Shown here one piece after another: positions 8,013 to 19,468 of a stretch of DNA of 64,000 nt. The notes below the pieces were generated by a model. The model made no database searches. It was not told where the DNA came from and saw nothing but the letters and a program-made list of their open reading frames with translations. This DNA is from Mucilaginibacter sp. GTDB lineage: Bacteria > Bacteroidota > Bacteroidia > Sphingobacteriales > Sphingobacteriaceae. How positions within the stretch are numbered: position 1 is the first letter of the stretch; each line of letters begins with the position of its first letter. The position numbers were made by a program, and so were the translations under genes. Location: assembly GCF_028288205.1 (NCBI RefSeq), contig NZ_JAQBOD010000062.1, positions 62,001 to 126,000 on the forward strand, read 5' to 3'.

Positions 8013-10724
8013 TTGAAATTCATAAACTTATTTTTTCTATTTGCACTTATCTTAATAGTAAACCTGGTGGCTTTTGCGCACAAAAGCAGGGTTATTATTA
8101 AGAGGCCTGTTGTAGATACAATAATAAAGCTCGATTCTACAAATAAGTACCCAAAACTCTCTAAAGGTAAAAAATCTAAAGCAACTTCCACAGCAAAAAA
8201 GGTTGTTGGTGCAGACACTACCAAAAAAAATCAAACTCTTGATTCGGAAATAAAAGAAATTGCTGCCGACTCTGCAACTAATGATGTAGAAACCGGAATT
8301 AGCCAGCGGTTTGGCAAAGCGCGGGTAACTTATGGTGATTTTGAACTGGATGCTGATTATATAAGGATAGACAGAAAACAACACATCATATTTGCCAGCG
8401 GGCGCATAGATCCGAAAACCAAGCGATATGTAGGCAGGCCTATATCTAAACAAGGTAGCGATAAACCTATTACATCTGATTCTTTACAATTTAATTACGA
8501 AACAAAAAAAGGGCTTATTCATAATGTTTTAACAGAGCAGGATGGTAATTATATATCGCACGGCCAGGCCAAAAAAATTAGCGAAACAGAGGTTGCTTAC
8601 CATAATATTATTTTTAGTGCCTGCGATAAACCCGACCCGGACTATGGTATAGTTATTACCCGTGGTATTGGCGAAAAAAACAGGATTATTTCAGGCCCGG
8701 CATATTTGGAGATAGAGGGAGTACCAATACCCATTGGCATCCCTTTTGGTTTTTTTCCAAAACCAGATACACGTTCATCCGGTTTAATATTACCTACACC
8801 AGGCGAAGATGCAACCTTAGGTTTTTTCCTGCGTGATTTTGGTTACTATATGGGGTTGAGTGATTATGCCGATCTAACAAATTTAGGTACTTATTACTCA
8901 AACGGATCATACGAGGTGAGCAGTACGTTAGATTATATGAGCAGGTATAAGTATAGCGGGAATTTAGCATTAAGCTACGGCTCTCACAATTACGGGCTGG
9001 CTGGCGACCCCCCTGCGCGTGATTTTCACATAGCATGGACACATAGCCAAAACCCAAATGCAAGTCCCGGGAGTACATTTAGTGCTTCTGTAAATGCCGG
9101 TACATCAAGCTTTTATCAAAACAACCCGGCCTCAATTGGATATAATTTGCAGCAGCTCACACAAAATGCTTTACGTTCAAGTATTTCTTATTCAAAAAGC
9201 TGGACAGGTTGGGGCGGAGCGCCTTTAAACTTAACTGTCGGGCTTTCGCATAGCCAGGATCTAACCCTTAAAACTGTTTCGCTGGAATTGCCAAGTTTAA
9301 ACTTTAGTATGGGTACTATTAATCCGTTTGATAAAAGAGACAGGGTTGGCGAACAAAAATGGTATCAAAAAATCACCATAGGATATACCATGACTGCAAC
9401 TAACAGGGTTACTGCCGTACCCGAAAGCCAGTTGTTTACAAGTGAAACACTCACAAAGAGATTGCAAAACGGTATTCAGCATTCAATTCCGTTGGGTTTC
9501 AATTTAACTGTGCTTAAGTATTTTCAATTTGGTATAAATGTTAACTATACCGAGCGGTGGTATCTGCAAACAATAAGAGAGCGGTATGCACGTGCCGACT
9601 CATTGGTTACCGATACTATACCAGGTTTTCAAAGAGCCGGGAATTACTCAATGGGGGTAAGTTTATCAACAAAAGTTTATGGTACAATAAACTTTAAAAA
9701 CAGCAAAATAAGAGCCATACGCCATACAATGACGCCAAGCATCGGGTTTGGTTATAGTCCGGACTATTCGGGTTTTAATCATACTTATAACCGGTCTATT
9801 GTAAGTAATGCCAGTATACCTTATCCGGTTGTTTATACAAACTATTCAATTTTTGATCACTCTGTATACGGCGGACCGTCGGGCCGCAGGCAGGCCGGAA
9901 TAAATATAAGTCTTGATAATAGCCTGGAAGCAAAAGTGAGGCCCAAAAGTACGGATACATCACAAACCGACAGGAAAATACAGCTATTGCAAAGCTTATC
10001 TTTTTCAACAACTTATAATATAGCGGCTGACTCATTCAAGCTGTCGCCAATTAGTTTTTCCGGCCATACCAGTGTGTTGCATGACCGGGTAAATCTTAGC
10101 TTTGGCGGAACCCTGAATCCATACGAAACGCGTGTAATGGATTCGGTATCTTCAGGCCAGATCCAGCATTATAAAAGAGATGTAAACAGGTATACACTGC
10201 AAGACGGTAAACTGCCAACGATTCTTGGCTTTAATTTTTCGGCAAGCGCCAGTTTAAATCCGGCCACATTTCATCCCAGCCCAACCGCGCCGGCAGGCAG
10301 TACCTATCAAACCGCCACACCAGATCAGCTGCAAAAAATGGCTCTATATAATCCGGATCCGGGCGCCTATATTGATTTTAATATACCTTGGAACCTTTCG
10401 CTTAATTATAGTTTTAGCTATAGTAATGCTTATATCAGTACCAGTAATACCAATACCTTAATGATAAGTGGTGATTTAAGCCTTACCAAAAAATGGAAAA
10501 TACAATATAATACCAACTATGATTTAAAAGCACTCAAGTTAAGCAGTGCCACATCATTTGCAATTTACCGGGATCTGCATTGCTGGGACCTGTCAATACA
10601 ATGGCTGCCGTTTGGTTATTATAAATCATATAGTGTTACTTTGCGCGTAAAATCAACAATTTTACAGGCCTTAAAGCTTAGTAAAAAGAGCGATTATACC
10701 AGTAACTCATACTTTCAACAATAG
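8013..10724 (+). CDS. lptD: LptD-like LPS-assembly outer membrane protein (OstA family)
   Basis: 903 residues with a signal peptide (MKFINLFFLFALILIVNLVAFA). A Lys/Ser-rich linker is followed by an OstA-like beta-taco region (about 90-230: ELDADYIRIDRKQHIIFASG) and then the LptD barrel domain beginning at GFFPKPDTRSSGLILPTPGE. Alternating aromatic/polar strands run to the C-terminus. In LPS export LptD receives lipopolysaccharide from the LptA bridge and inserts it into the outer leaflet. The protein is larger than E. coli LptD, as usual in Bacteroidota. CinA starts two bases downstream. Confidence 0.88.
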   Translation: MKFINLFFLFALILIVNLVAFAHKSRVIIKRPVVDTIIKLDSTNKYPKLSKGKKSKATSTAKKVVGADTTKKNQTLDSEIKEIAADSATNDVETGISQRFGKARVTYGDFELDADYIRIDRKQHIIFASGRIDPKTKRYVGRPISKQGSDKPITSDSLQFNYETKKGLIHNVLTEQDGNYISHGQAKKISETEVAYHNIIFSACDKPDPDYGIVITRGIGEKNRIISGPAYLEIEGVPIPIGIPFGFFPKPDTRSSGLILPTPGEDATLGFFLRDFGYYMGLSDYADLTNLGTYYSNGSYEVSSTLDYMSRYKYSGNLALSYGSHNYGLAGDPPARDFHIAWTHSQNPNASPGSTFSASVNAGTSSFYQNNPASIGYNLQQLTQNALRSSISYSKSWTGWGGAPLNLTVGLSHSQDLTLKTVSLELPSLNFSMGTINPFDKRDRVGEQKWYQKITIGYTMTATNRVTAVPESQLFTSETLTKRLQNGIQHSIPLGFNLTVLKYFQFGINVNYTERWYLQTIRERYARADSLVTDTIPGFQRAGNYSMGVSLSTKVYGTINFKNSKIRAIRHTMTPSIGFGYSPDYSGFNHTYNRSIVSNASIPYPVVYTNYSIFDHSVYGGPSGRRQAGINISLDNSLEAKVRPKSTDTSQTDRKIQLLQSLSFSTTYNIAADSFKLSPISFSGHTSVLHDRVNLSFGGTLNPYETRVMDSVSSGQIQHYKRDVNRYTLQDGKLPTILGFNFSASASLNPATFHPSPTAPAGSTYQTATPDQLQKMALYNPDPGAYIDFNIPWNLSLNYSFSYSNAYISTSNTNTLMISGDLSLTKKWKIQYNTNYDLKALKLSSATSFAIYRDLHCWDLSIQWLPFGYYKSYSVTLRVKSTILQALKLSKKSDYTSNSYFQQ

Positions 10725-10725
10725 C

Positions 10726-11973
10726 ATGCATGCAGAAATAATTACCATAGGCGACGAAATATTAATAGGCCAGATTGTTGATACCAATTCGGCATGGATG
10801 GCACAGCAATTAAATAATGCAGGTATCCGTGTAAAGCAAATATCATCAGTATCTGATGATAAACAACATATATTAACGGCTTTAGCCGAAGCCGCTAACC
10901 GGGCAGATATTATTTTTATAACCGGTGGCCTGGGCCCAACAAAAGACGATATCACCAAAAACACACTTGCCGAATATTTTGGCGCAGAAATGGTAGAGAA
11001 CAAGGAAGCATTAAATAATGTAACACGTCTTTTTGAAAAATATAAACGCCCATTGCTTGAAGTTAACAGGTTACAGGCACAAGTACCCCAAAACTGCGAG
11101 GTTATATTGAATAAAAATGGTACGGCACCCGGCATGTGGTTTAACAGTAATGGCAAAATATATGTGTCTATGCCCGGTGTACCATTCGAGATGATGTATA
11201 TGATGGAGGAGGAGGTGATACCGAAAATTAAATCTTTGTTTAAACTCCCGGTAATTATTCATAAAACTATTTTAACGGTAGGCGAAGGCGAGTCTTTTTT
11301 GTCTGAAAGAATTGCTGATATTGAAGATTCGCTTCCTGCGCATATTAAACTTGCCTATTTACCCAAACTGGGCCAGGTGCGTTTGCGTTTAAGCGGTTAT
11401 GGCGAGGACGAAGTTATTGTAAGTAAAGAAGTAAATAAATATGCATCAAAAATAATTGAGCGTGTAAGTGAATTTGTAGCTGCTGAAGAGGACGTACCGC
11501 TTGAAAAAGCCATATTGAACTATATGACCGAAAGGAGGCTCACCCTATCAGTTGCCGAAAGTTGTACAGGGGGCTATATATCTCATTTATTTACACAGCA
11601 TGCCGGCTCATCAAAAGTATTTTTTGGCGGCGCCATATCCTATTCGTACGAATTGAAGGAAAGTATATTGGGCGTTAAAAATGAAACCCTGTGGCAATTT
11701 GGCGCAGTGAGCGAAGAAACCGTGACCGAAATGGTTGAAGGCGCACTGTTAAATTTTAAATCAGATTATGCCATAGCCGTAACCGGTATTGCCGGGCCAG
11801 ATGGCGGCCTTCCGGGTAAACCCGTAGGAACCGTATGGATCGCGGTGGCATCTGCCCGAAAAACTGTTGCAAAGAAATTCACATTTGGTAGCAAAAGGCA
11901 GCAAAACATCGAAAGGAGTGCCACAGGGGCATTATCAATGTTGAATACTTTACTTAAGGATGTTGAGAAGTAA
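10726..11973 (+). CDS. cinA: CinA family protein (competence/damage-inducible protein A)
   Basis: 415 residues with both family domains. The N-terminal molybdopterin-binding-like (COG1058) domain begins EIITIGDEILIGQIVDTNSA and includes TGGLGPTKDD. The C-terminal nicotinamide-nucleotide deamidase domain (about 255-415) has VAESCTGGYISHLFT and GIAGPDGG. The protein is thought to cleave ADP-ribose or NMN by-products in NAD recycling. It is transcribed with the LptD-like gene. Confidence 0.95.
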   Translation: MHAEIITIGDEILIGQIVDTNSAWMAQQLNNAGIRVKQISSVSDDKQHILTALAEAANRADIIFITGGLGPTKDDITKNTLAEYFGAEMVENKEALNNVTRLFEKYKRPLLEVNRLQAQVPQNCEVILNKNGTAPGMWFNSNGKIYVSMPGVPFEMMYMMEEEVIPKIKSLFKLPVIIHKTILTVGEGESFLSERIADIEDSLPAHIKLAYLPKLGQVRLRLSGYGEDEVIVSKEVNKYASKIIERVSEFVAAEEDVPLEKAILNYMTERRLTLSVAESCTGGYISHLFTQHAGSSKVFFGGAISYSYELKESILGVKNETLWQFGAVSEETVTEMVEGALLNFKSDYAIAVTGIAGPDGGLPGKPVGTVWIAVASARKTVAKKFTFGSKRQQNIERSATGALSMLNTLLKDVEK

Positions 11974-12017
11974 GGAACGGTTTTTCTAATTTTGACCAAA
12001 GAACTATATTTTATTGT

Positions 12018-13460
12018 ATGGCTAAATACCAACTGTTATTGCCGAAGATGGGTGAGAGTGTTGCTGAAGCAACAATAATTAAATGGCTTAAAAACCCAGG
12101 TGATTATATTGAGGCGGATGAGGCAGTAATGGAAATTGCTACTGATAAAGTTGACTCCGAAGTTCCATCACCGGTTTCCGGAAGATTAGTTGAACAACGC
12201 TGCAAAGAAGACGACGTTGTGCAGGTAGGCTCTGTTATTGCCATTATTGAAACAGATACAGCAGAACAGGCAGCACCCGCGCCACAACCGGCAGCATCGC
12301 CGCAACCTGTACCTGCGCCACAGCAAAGCTATCAGCCCCCGGTTGCAGCAGCGCCCCAGCCACAAAATATTCCCGGGACCGAACAGCTTGAACAAAGGAG
12401 TCAGGCCCCTGCTGCACAACCAAATGCAGGAGATTTTAAAAGCGAATCAAGGTTTTATTCTCCTTTGGTTAAACATATAGCATTACAGGAAAATATAAGT
12501 ATTAATGAGTTGGACCGCATACCGGGCAGCGGTGCCGAAGGGCGTTTAACTAAGGATGATTTATTAAACTATATTAGAAATAAAACGGCCGGAGGGCCAC
12601 CACCTTCGCAAGCTCAAGCACCGCAACCTGTTCAGACACAAGTTCAGCAGCCAGCGGCCCAGCAGCCGGCTACTGGGCAACCTCAAAAACCAGCGCAGCC
12701 GGAACCGGCAACAGAGCCTGTTAAGCAAGCTCCGGCAACATCAACATCAGGAGTTGATGAGATAATTGAGATGGACAGGATGCGCCGTTTAATAGCCGAT
12801 CACATGGTTATGAGCAAGCATACTTCGCCACACGTTACCTCGTTTATTGAAGCTGATGTGACAGGTTTAGTACTATGGCGCGAAAAAATAAAAAAAAGCT
12901 TTGAAAAACGTGAAGGCGAAAAAATAACCTTTACCCCGATATTTATTGAAGCAGTTGTTAAAGCCATAAAAGATTATCCTATGGTCAACGTATCTGTTAA
13001 CGGTACACAGATCATTAAAAAAGCGGCTATAAACATTAGTATGGCCACCGCTTTGCCAAACGGTAACCTCATTGTACCGGTAATTAAAAAGGCAGACGAG
13101 TTAAACCTGCTTGGCCTTACCAAAGCGGTTAACAGCCTGGCTAATAAGGCCCGTACCGGTAAACTGCAACCTGATGATGTTAAAGACGGAACCTTTACAA
13201 TAACAAATGTAGGTACATTTGGTAATGTTATGGGTACGCCTATAATTAACCAGCCACAGGTAGCTATTTTAGCTGTTGGCGCTATAAAAAAGAAACCAGC
13301 CGTTATTGAAACAGCCGAGGGCGACGTTATAGCCATCAGGCACATGATGTTCCTGTCGTTATCTTATGACCATCGTGTGGTAGATGGCGCACTGGGAGGG
13401 TCATTTTTACGCCGGATAGGTGATTACCTGGAAAACTGGGATACCGATAAGGAAGTATAA
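12018..13460 (+). CDS. 2-oxo acid dehydrogenase E2 subunit (dihydrolipoyllysine acyltransferase)
   Basis: 480 residues arranged as one lipoyl domain (1-77, lipoyl-lysine in EIATDKVDSEVPSP), an Ala/Pro/Gln-rich linker, a peripheral-subunit-binding domain (about 147-185, SPLVKHIALQENIS), a second Ala/Pro/Gln linker, and the catalytic acyltransferase domain (about 247-478) with the active-site histidine motif SYDHRVVDG. No E1 or E3 genes are adjacent, so the substrate (pyruvate, 2-oxoglutarate or branched-chain oxo acids) is not decided. The single lipoyl domain and DHRVVDG motif are seen in both branched-chain and bacterial 2-oxoacid E2 proteins. Confidence 0.92.
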   Translation: MAKYQLLLPKMGESVAEATIIKWLKNPGDYIEADEAVMEIATDKVDSEVPSPVSGRLVEQRCKEDDVVQVGSVIAIIETDTAEQAAPAPQPAASPQPVPAPQQSYQPPVAAAPQPQNIPGTEQLEQRSQAPAAQPNAGDFKSESRFYSPLVKHIALQENISINELDRIPGSGAEGRLTKDDLLNYIRNKTAGGPPPSQAQAPQPVQTQVQQPAAQQPATGQPQKPAQPEPATEPVKQAPATSTSGVDEIIEMDRMRRLIADHMVMSKHTSPHVTSFIEADVTGLVLWREKIKKSFEKREGEKITFTPIFIEAVVKAIKDYPMVNVSVNGTQIIKKAAINISMATALPNGNLIVPVIKKADELNLLGLTKAVNSLANKARTGKLQPDDVKDGTFTITNVGTFGNVMGTPIINQPQVAILAVGAIKKKPAVIETAEGDVIAIRHMMFLSLSYDHRVVDGALGGSFLRRIGDYLENWDTDKEV

Positions 13461-13560
13461 TTCCTCAAGAATCTTCGTAATATTCAAACAACCATGCCTG
13501 TTTTTAGTTTAAACAAGTAGAGGCGGTATTATACTGCTCATTACTTAAACTACAACTACC

Positions 13561-13905
13561 ATGGAAAACTATGAAACTTTAGTGGATGCCACTAATGATT
13601 TGATGAAAAGAGGATATACTGCTAATTTAAGCATGGAGGGAGATACTGTTGATGATAAATCCCGGAATATACATATGACTGCCGACGATTTTTCTATAGA
13701 TGAGTTTTATAGGTTTGAAGGGGCAAGTAATCCCGCGGATATGTCTATAGTCTACGCTGTTAGCTCCCCTAAATATAATTTAAAGGGCATTATCGTAAAT
13801 GCTTACGGCACTTATGCCAATGACAGCTCATCGGCCATACAAGCTAAACTGCACCATTATATGGTGAGTGGTAACCTGCACGGCAGCGACAGGCCAACGC
13901 CTTAG
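13561..13905 (+). CDS. Small conserved Bacteroidota protein (often labelled 'phosphoribosylpyrophosphate synthetase')
   Basis: 114 residues, beginning MENYETLVDATNDLMKRGYT and containing FSIDEFYRFEGASNPADMSI and VNAYGTYAND. I recognise it as a short family common in Bacteroidota that databases sometimes call phosphoribosylpyrophosphate synthetase. It is far too short (PRPP synthetases exceed 300 residues) and has no PRPP-binding loop, so that name should not be used. There is no signal peptide or membrane segment. It is monocistronic, with a strong terminator 11 bases after its stop. Confidence 0.7.
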   Translation: MENYETLVDATNDLMKRGYTANLSMEGDTVDDKSRNIHMTADDFSIDEFYRFEGASNPADMSIVYAVSSPKYNLKGIIVNAYGTYANDSSSAIQAKLHHYMVSGNLHGSDRPTP

Positions 13906-13915
13906 ATCATCTCTA

Positions 13916-13952
13916 AAAGACTTACGAAGTTTTTAAAACTTCGTAAGTCTTT
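13916..13952. terminator. Bidirectional intrinsic terminator
   Basis: Two 18-base arms (13916-13933 and 13935-13952; core GACTTACGAAGTTTT) are perfect reverse complements, with A/T tracts outside both ends. It sits exactly between two convergent genes, ending one base before the stop codon of the minus-strand gene. Confidence 0.92.
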
Positions 13953-14504
13953 CTACTCCAATTCCTTCAAAAGCTTCTTCCCTTTACTTTGTATAGCAGC
14001 AGTTCCATTACGCATTAAATAATGCAGTTGGTTAACCAACTCTTCTGTTATCCAATCGTAACGATGCCGTAAATTAAAGAGCGCCTCGGCCGTAAATGCT
14101 TTTACGGCAATTTTTATTTTGGGATCTATCATCCAATCGAAAAGTTGCTCCACCACGTGTTCAAGGTCCAGGGTTTGCACCTTTTCTTTTATGATCTGTG
14201 GGGCACCTGCATCTGTAATATGCATAACTATTTTGGCATAGTGCCTTTTACTGCCGGGTGCTTTAACCACAGCCATTTTTGATAAAAGGTACTCGAGGTC
14301 AGGCAGGTATATTTCGGGATCTTGCAGAAAGACATTTTCTAATAACCATGTCGCACGGAAAGCAATATCATTATCAGGGTATAAGGTAACGGCTATAAGG
14401 TCGCGCAGGTTAAACTTATTATCAGTTAATAGTTTACCAAGTTCAAGCACTTTTATTTTGCCTATGGTAGCATTAATTTGCTTAATAAGTTCAGCTTGAT
14501 CCAT
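13953..14504 (-). CDS. HEAT-repeat-like helical protein, unknown function
   Basis: 183 residues with no signal peptide. The sequence is mostly helical and fits HEAT/ARM-like repeats, with segments such as NDIAFRATWLLENVFLQDPE, HYAKIVMHITDAG and IKIAVKAFTAEALFNLRHRY in the usual spacing. Such repeats form protein-binding surfaces. No catalytic motif is visible. It converges on the short conserved protein at 13561-13905 across the shared terminator and is probably monocistronic. Confidence 0.75.
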   Translation of the reverse strand: MDQAELIKQINATIGKIKVLELGKLLTDNKFNLRDLIAVTLYPDNDIAFRATWLLENVFLQDPEIYLPDLEYLLSKMAVVKAPGSKRHYAKIVMHITDAGAPQIIKEKVQTLDLEHVVEQLFDWMIDPKIKIAVKAFTAEALFNLRHRYDWITEELVNQLHYLMRNGTAAIQSKGKKLLKELE

Positions 14505-14579
14505 AACCGGTTAATATTTTGCGATAAACGAAAATAAAAAATATAACACTATCCTTACTCATACAAATTATCTAAATCA

Positions 14580-14587
14580 TACATTTG
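14580..14587 (+). promoter_or_regulatory. Bacteroidota -7 promoter element ahead of the M16 peptidase pair
   Basis: TACATTTG matches the Bacteroidota -7 consensus TAnnTTTG at every fixed position and lies 29 bases before the ATG at 14617. No good TTTG -33 box is found at the usual 19-base spacing, so this is a moderate call. Confidence 0.45.
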
Positions 14588-14616
14588 TCCACCACTTTTA
14601 TAATGACTAACTATAC

Positions 14617-15855
14617 ATGGTTAAATTCAACCGATTTATATTAAACAATGGCCTCCGTGTTATTGTGCACGAAGATAGTACTACCCCGATGGCAGTAGTT
14701 AACATTTTATATGATGTTGGCTCGCGAGATGAAAACCCTGAACAAACAGGTTTTGCCCATTTATTTGAGCACTTGATGTTTGGTGGTTCGGTAAATATTC
14801 CAAATTATGATGGACCTTTGCAACAGGTAGGAGGCGAAAATAATGCTTTTACCAGTAATGATATTACTAATTATTATATCACGCTGCCATCTGCCAATTT
14901 AGAAACCGCTTTTTGGTTAGAGAGTGACCGTATGTTAAACTTAGCTTTTAACGAGAAAAGCCTCGAAGTGCAACGCAACGTGGTAGTTGAAGAGTTTAAA
15001 CAACGCTACCTTAATCAGCCTTATGGCGATGTATGGTTGCGTTTAAGGCCATTAGTTTACAAAAAGCACCCATATCTTTGGGATACCATAGGAAAAAACA
15101 TTGAGCATATTGAAAATGCTAAAATTGAAGACGTAAAAGCCTTTTTTAAAAAGCACTACAATCCGCAAAACGCAATAATGGTTGTTGGCGGCGATGTGAA
15201 ATTTGAGCAGGTTAAAGAACTGGCCGAAAAATGGTTCGGGCCCATTCCGCCAGGAGAAAAATATTACCGGGATTTACCCCAAGAACCAGAGCAGCATGAA
15301 GTGCGCCGCGAAACAGTTACTGCAAAGGTCCCGTTGAATGATGTATATATCGCATTGCAGATGCCGGGCAGGAGGGAAAAAGAATTTTATGCGGTTGAGT
15401 TGATGGCTGATATCCTTTCGCGGGGAAATTCCTCACGTATGTACCGTAACCTGGTAAAAGAAAAACAATTATTTAGCGAGGTACATGCCTATGTTTTAGG
15501 TAGCCTGGATAAAGGCATGTTTGTACTGGAAGGTAAACCAATTGCGGGTATATCTGTTGAAGATGCTGAAGCCGCGTTATGGAACGAGGTAGAGCAATTA
15601 AAAAATCATGAAGTGCCGGCTGATGAGCTAACCAAGGTTCAACACAAAACAGAATCGACCATGATATTTTCTGAAATGTCACTGTTAGATAAAGGGATGA
15701 ACCTGGCTTATTACGAATTGATAGGCGATGCGGAATTGCTTAACCATGAAACCGAAAAGTTTTTAGCAGTAACACCTGCACAAATAAAAGAAGAAGCCAA
15801 TAAGCTATTCAGAAAAGATAACTCCTCTACACTAATTTACCTGGCTGAGCAATAA
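14617..15855 (+). CDS. M16B zinc peptidase, catalytic subunit
   Basis: 412 residues. The inverted zinc motif HLFEH is at 48-52 (H48, E51, H52), and the third ligand is the glutamate in NVVVEEFKQR. Bacterial M16B enzymes act as heterodimers of an active and an inactive clam-shell half. The next gene, whose ATG overlaps this stop (TAATG-type junction at 15855), supplies the second half. There is no signal peptide, so a cytoplasmic role is likely. Confidence 0.93.
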   Translation: MVKFNRFILNNGLRVIVHEDSTTPMAVVNILYDVGSRDENPEQTGFAHLFEHLMFGGSVNIPNYDGPLQQVGGENNAFTSNDITNYYITLPSANLETAFWLESDRMLNLAFNEKSLEVQRNVVVEEFKQRYLNQPYGDVWLRLRPLVYKKHPYLWDTIGKNIEHIENAKIEDVKAFFKKHYNPQNAIMVVGGDVKFEQVKELAEKWFGPIPPGEKYYRDLPQEPEQHEVRRETVTAKVPLNDVYIALQMPGRREKEFYAVELMADILSRGNSSRMYRNLVKEKQLFSEVHAYVLGSLDKGMFVLEGKPIAGISVEDAEAALWNEVEQLKNHEVPADELTKVQHKTESTMIFSEMSLLDKGMNLAYYELIGDAELLNHETEKFLAVTPAQIKEEANKLFRKDNSSTLIYLAEQ

Positions 15856-17132
15856 TGATAAATAGAAAGACGGCCCCTGATTTCAGGCCAATAGAGAACA
15901 TACATTTAATTAGGCCCGAACATAAAAAGCTAACTAATGGCTGCGATGTTTTTTGCTTTAACTCGGGCGACCAGGGATTGGTTCGTATTGAATGGATATT
16001 TCATAATTTACGTTTCGATCCTGCAAAACCGTTATTGAATATGGCGGTTAATACCATGCTTACAGATGGCACACATACTTTATCCGCTTCAGAAATTGCG
16101 GATAAGATAGATTTTTACGGTGCTTTTTTATCTGTGGATTATGGCTTTGAGCAGTCGCTGGTAACATTATACTCGTTAACAAAACACCTGGATAAAACAT
16201 TACCTGTTGTAAAGGATATTTTAACCGATTCTATTTTTCCTCAAAAAGAACTGGAAACCTTTATTCGCAATCAACAGCAAAAGTTACAGGTGAGCTTGCA
16301 AAAAAATGATGTGGTTGCACGCCGTACTTTTAATAAAGCGCTATATGGTAATACCATATATGGGTTAACTCCTGATGCTGATGATTATAAAACCTTGCAG
16401 CGCGAAGATATGCTGGTTCATTTTAAACACATGTATCAGCCCTCAAATTGCACGTTAATTATTGCAGGCAAAGTTGAACAAGACACGCTTGACCTGCTGA
16501 CCGGTACTTTTGATAATGCCTGGGCAAGTACAACCATTGCTGCAGACATCACACAGCCAAACATTGCGCATTCACCAGAGCATTTTTATTTTGTAGAAAA
16601 ACCCGAAGTTTTGCAATCTGCTATACGCATGGGTTTGCCGTTTATTAACCGTGAGCATCCTGATTTTCCGGCTGTGCAGGTATTAAATACTGTTTTGGGC
16701 GGCTATTTTGGCTCAAGGCTGATGAATAATATCCGCGAGGACAAAGGTTACACCTACGGAATAGGATCAGGCATAAGCTCATTTAAACAAGGTGGGGCCT
16801 TGTTTATAGTTACCGAAGTTGGGGCCGATTTTTGCAAAGCTGCCATCATCGAAATTGAAAAGGAAGTAGAGTTATTAAAGACCGCGATAATCCCTGATGA
16901 AGAGTTATCGCTGGTGCGTAATTATATGCTGGGGTCGTTACTGGGTAGTTTGGAAAATGTATTCTCGCATGCTGATAAATTTAAGAACCTGTATTTTTCA
17001 GAAATGGGTTATGATTATTATGACCGCTATACCGAGGTTGTAAAAACGGTAACAGCCGGGGAGTTGCTTATATTGGCTAATCAGTATTTGGATTTTGCTC
17101 AGTTTTATAAAGTGATTGTAGGGAAATATTGA
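15855..17132 (+). CDS. M16B peptidase-like subunit lacking the zinc motif
   Basis: 425 residues of M16 fold without HxxEH. The equivalent region reads MAVNTMLTDGTHTLSASEIA. The C-terminal half keeps the conserved GSRLMNNIREDKGYTYGIG, whose Arg/Tyr pair contributes to substrate binding in the active heterodimer. It is the inactive partner of the gene it overlaps. Confidence 0.92.
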   Translation: MINRKTAPDFRPIENIHLIRPEHKKLTNGCDVFCFNSGDQGLVRIEWIFHNLRFDPAKPLLNMAVNTMLTDGTHTLSASEIADKIDFYGAFLSVDYGFEQSLVTLYSLTKHLDKTLPVVKDILTDSIFPQKELETFIRNQQQKLQVSLQKNDVVARRTFNKALYGNTIYGLTPDADDYKTLQREDMLVHFKHMYQPSNCTLIIAGKVEQDTLDLLTGTFDNAWASTTIAADITQPNIAHSPEHFYFVEKPEVLQSAIRMGLPFINREHPDFPAVQVLNTVLGGYFGSRLMNNIREDKGYTYGIGSGISSFKQGGALFIVTEVGADFCKAAIIEIEKEVELLKTAIIPDEELSLVRNYMLGSLLGSLENVFSHADKFKNLYFSEMGYDYYDRYTEVVKTVTAGELLILANQYLDFAQFYKVIVGKY

Positions 17133-17134
17133 TG

Positions 17135-17228
17135 GTCTGAACGATGAATCATAAGATTAAAGGATTGCCATTATTTTGCAATAATTTGGTCAAGTTAATC
17201 TTATAATCTTACGATTCATGGTTCAGAC
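17135..17228. repeat. Junction inverted repeat before guaB
   Basis: The left arm starts GTCTGAACGATGAATCATAA and the right arm ends TTACGATTCATGGTTCAGAC. The arms pair at nearly every position over about 35 bases, and an inner ATTAT/ATAAT stem closes the loop. The following 17229-17270 holds short CCGAAATC words also seen at the cysD-cysN junction. Confidence 0.8.
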
Positions 17229-17306
17229 AATAACAATTCCGAAATCCAACTTTCGAAATCCGAAATATTTCATTAGCTTTGCCCGGCAAATAATACCTCC
17301 AAATAA

Positions 17307-18782
<1,476 letters not shown>

Positions 18783-18785
<3 letters not shown>

Positions 18786-18884
18786 TGATTAGTGATTGGA
18801 GATTAGTGATTAGGCCTGTCAAGTTTGCAAAACCAATCTTAATTACCAATCTTCAACCTCTAATCACCAATTAACTAATCACTA
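18783..18884. repeat. Junction inverted repeat running from guaB stop to next start
   Basis: TAGTGATTAG (18783-18792, including the guaB stop codon TAG) is the exact reverse complement of CTAATCACTA (18875-18884, whose last base is the A of the next ATG). Inside these arms are further degenerate ATTAGTG/ATTGGAG words and their complements. The element occupies the entire spacer. Confidence 0.8.
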
Positions 18885-19468
18885 TGCGAAGCATTTGTGT
18901 TTTCTGCGGGGCCAACTTCAATGGGGACCCTGTTTTAAAAGAAGCTGTCGGGCTATTGGCCGAAGTAATGGTAAATAAAAATATCACCTTAATTTTTGGA
19001 GGGGGTAAAGTAGGCGTAATGGGTATTATAGCTGATGCTGTTTTACAACGTGGCGGCAAGGCGATAGGTGTTATTCCGGGTTTTTTAATGGATAAGGAAG
19101 TTGGCTATACCGGCTTAACCGAAATGCATATTGTTGCGAACATGCACCAACGCAAACAGTTAATGAACGATCTTTGCGATGGCGTTATTATGCTGCCCGG
19201 CGGCTTTGGTACGCTGGAGGAATTTTTCGAAGTTTTAACCTGGCTGCAACTGGGATTGCACCAACATCCCATAGGTGTATTAAACGTAAATGGTTTCTAT
19301 GATAACCTGTTAAAGCAAATGGATGTTATGGTTGAGCAGCGCTTTCTAAAGCCGGTTAACCGCAAATTGGTCATTACATCAGCCGATGCTATTGAGTTGG
19401 TAAACTTGATGGAAAATGTAAAAATTGAACCCGATGATGTTTGGTTCAAAGATAGAAACCTTACTTAA
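18884..19468 (+). CDS. LOG family protein (TIGR00730), likely nucleoside 5'-monophosphate phosphoribohydrolase
   Basis: 194 residues. The Rossmann-like fold starts MRSICVFCGANFNGDPVL with the GGGKVGVMG nucleotide loop, and the signature PGGFGTLEE is intact with the catalytic glutamate. Family members hydrolyse nucleoside monophosphates such as cytokinin ribotides to base plus ribose 5-phosphate. In non-plant bacteria the physiological substrate is often AMP or another purine nucleotide. The position after guaB may reflect a link to purine metabolism, but this is inference. Confidence 0.92.
   Translation: MRSICVFCGANFNGDPVLKEAVGLLAEVMVNKNITLIFGGGKVGVMGIIADAVLQRGGKAIGVIPGFLMDKEVGYTGLTEMHIVANMHQRKQLMNDLCDGVIMLPGGFGTLEEFFEVLTWLQLGLHQHPIGVLNVNGFYDNLLKQMDVMVEQRFLKPVNRKLVITSADAIELVNLMENVKIEPDDVWFKDRNLT

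Noticed and set aside
10707..11156. Minus-strand open frame (149 codons) opposite cinA
   Set aside because: Lies entirely against well-supported CinA and LptD coding sequence and resembles no known protein.
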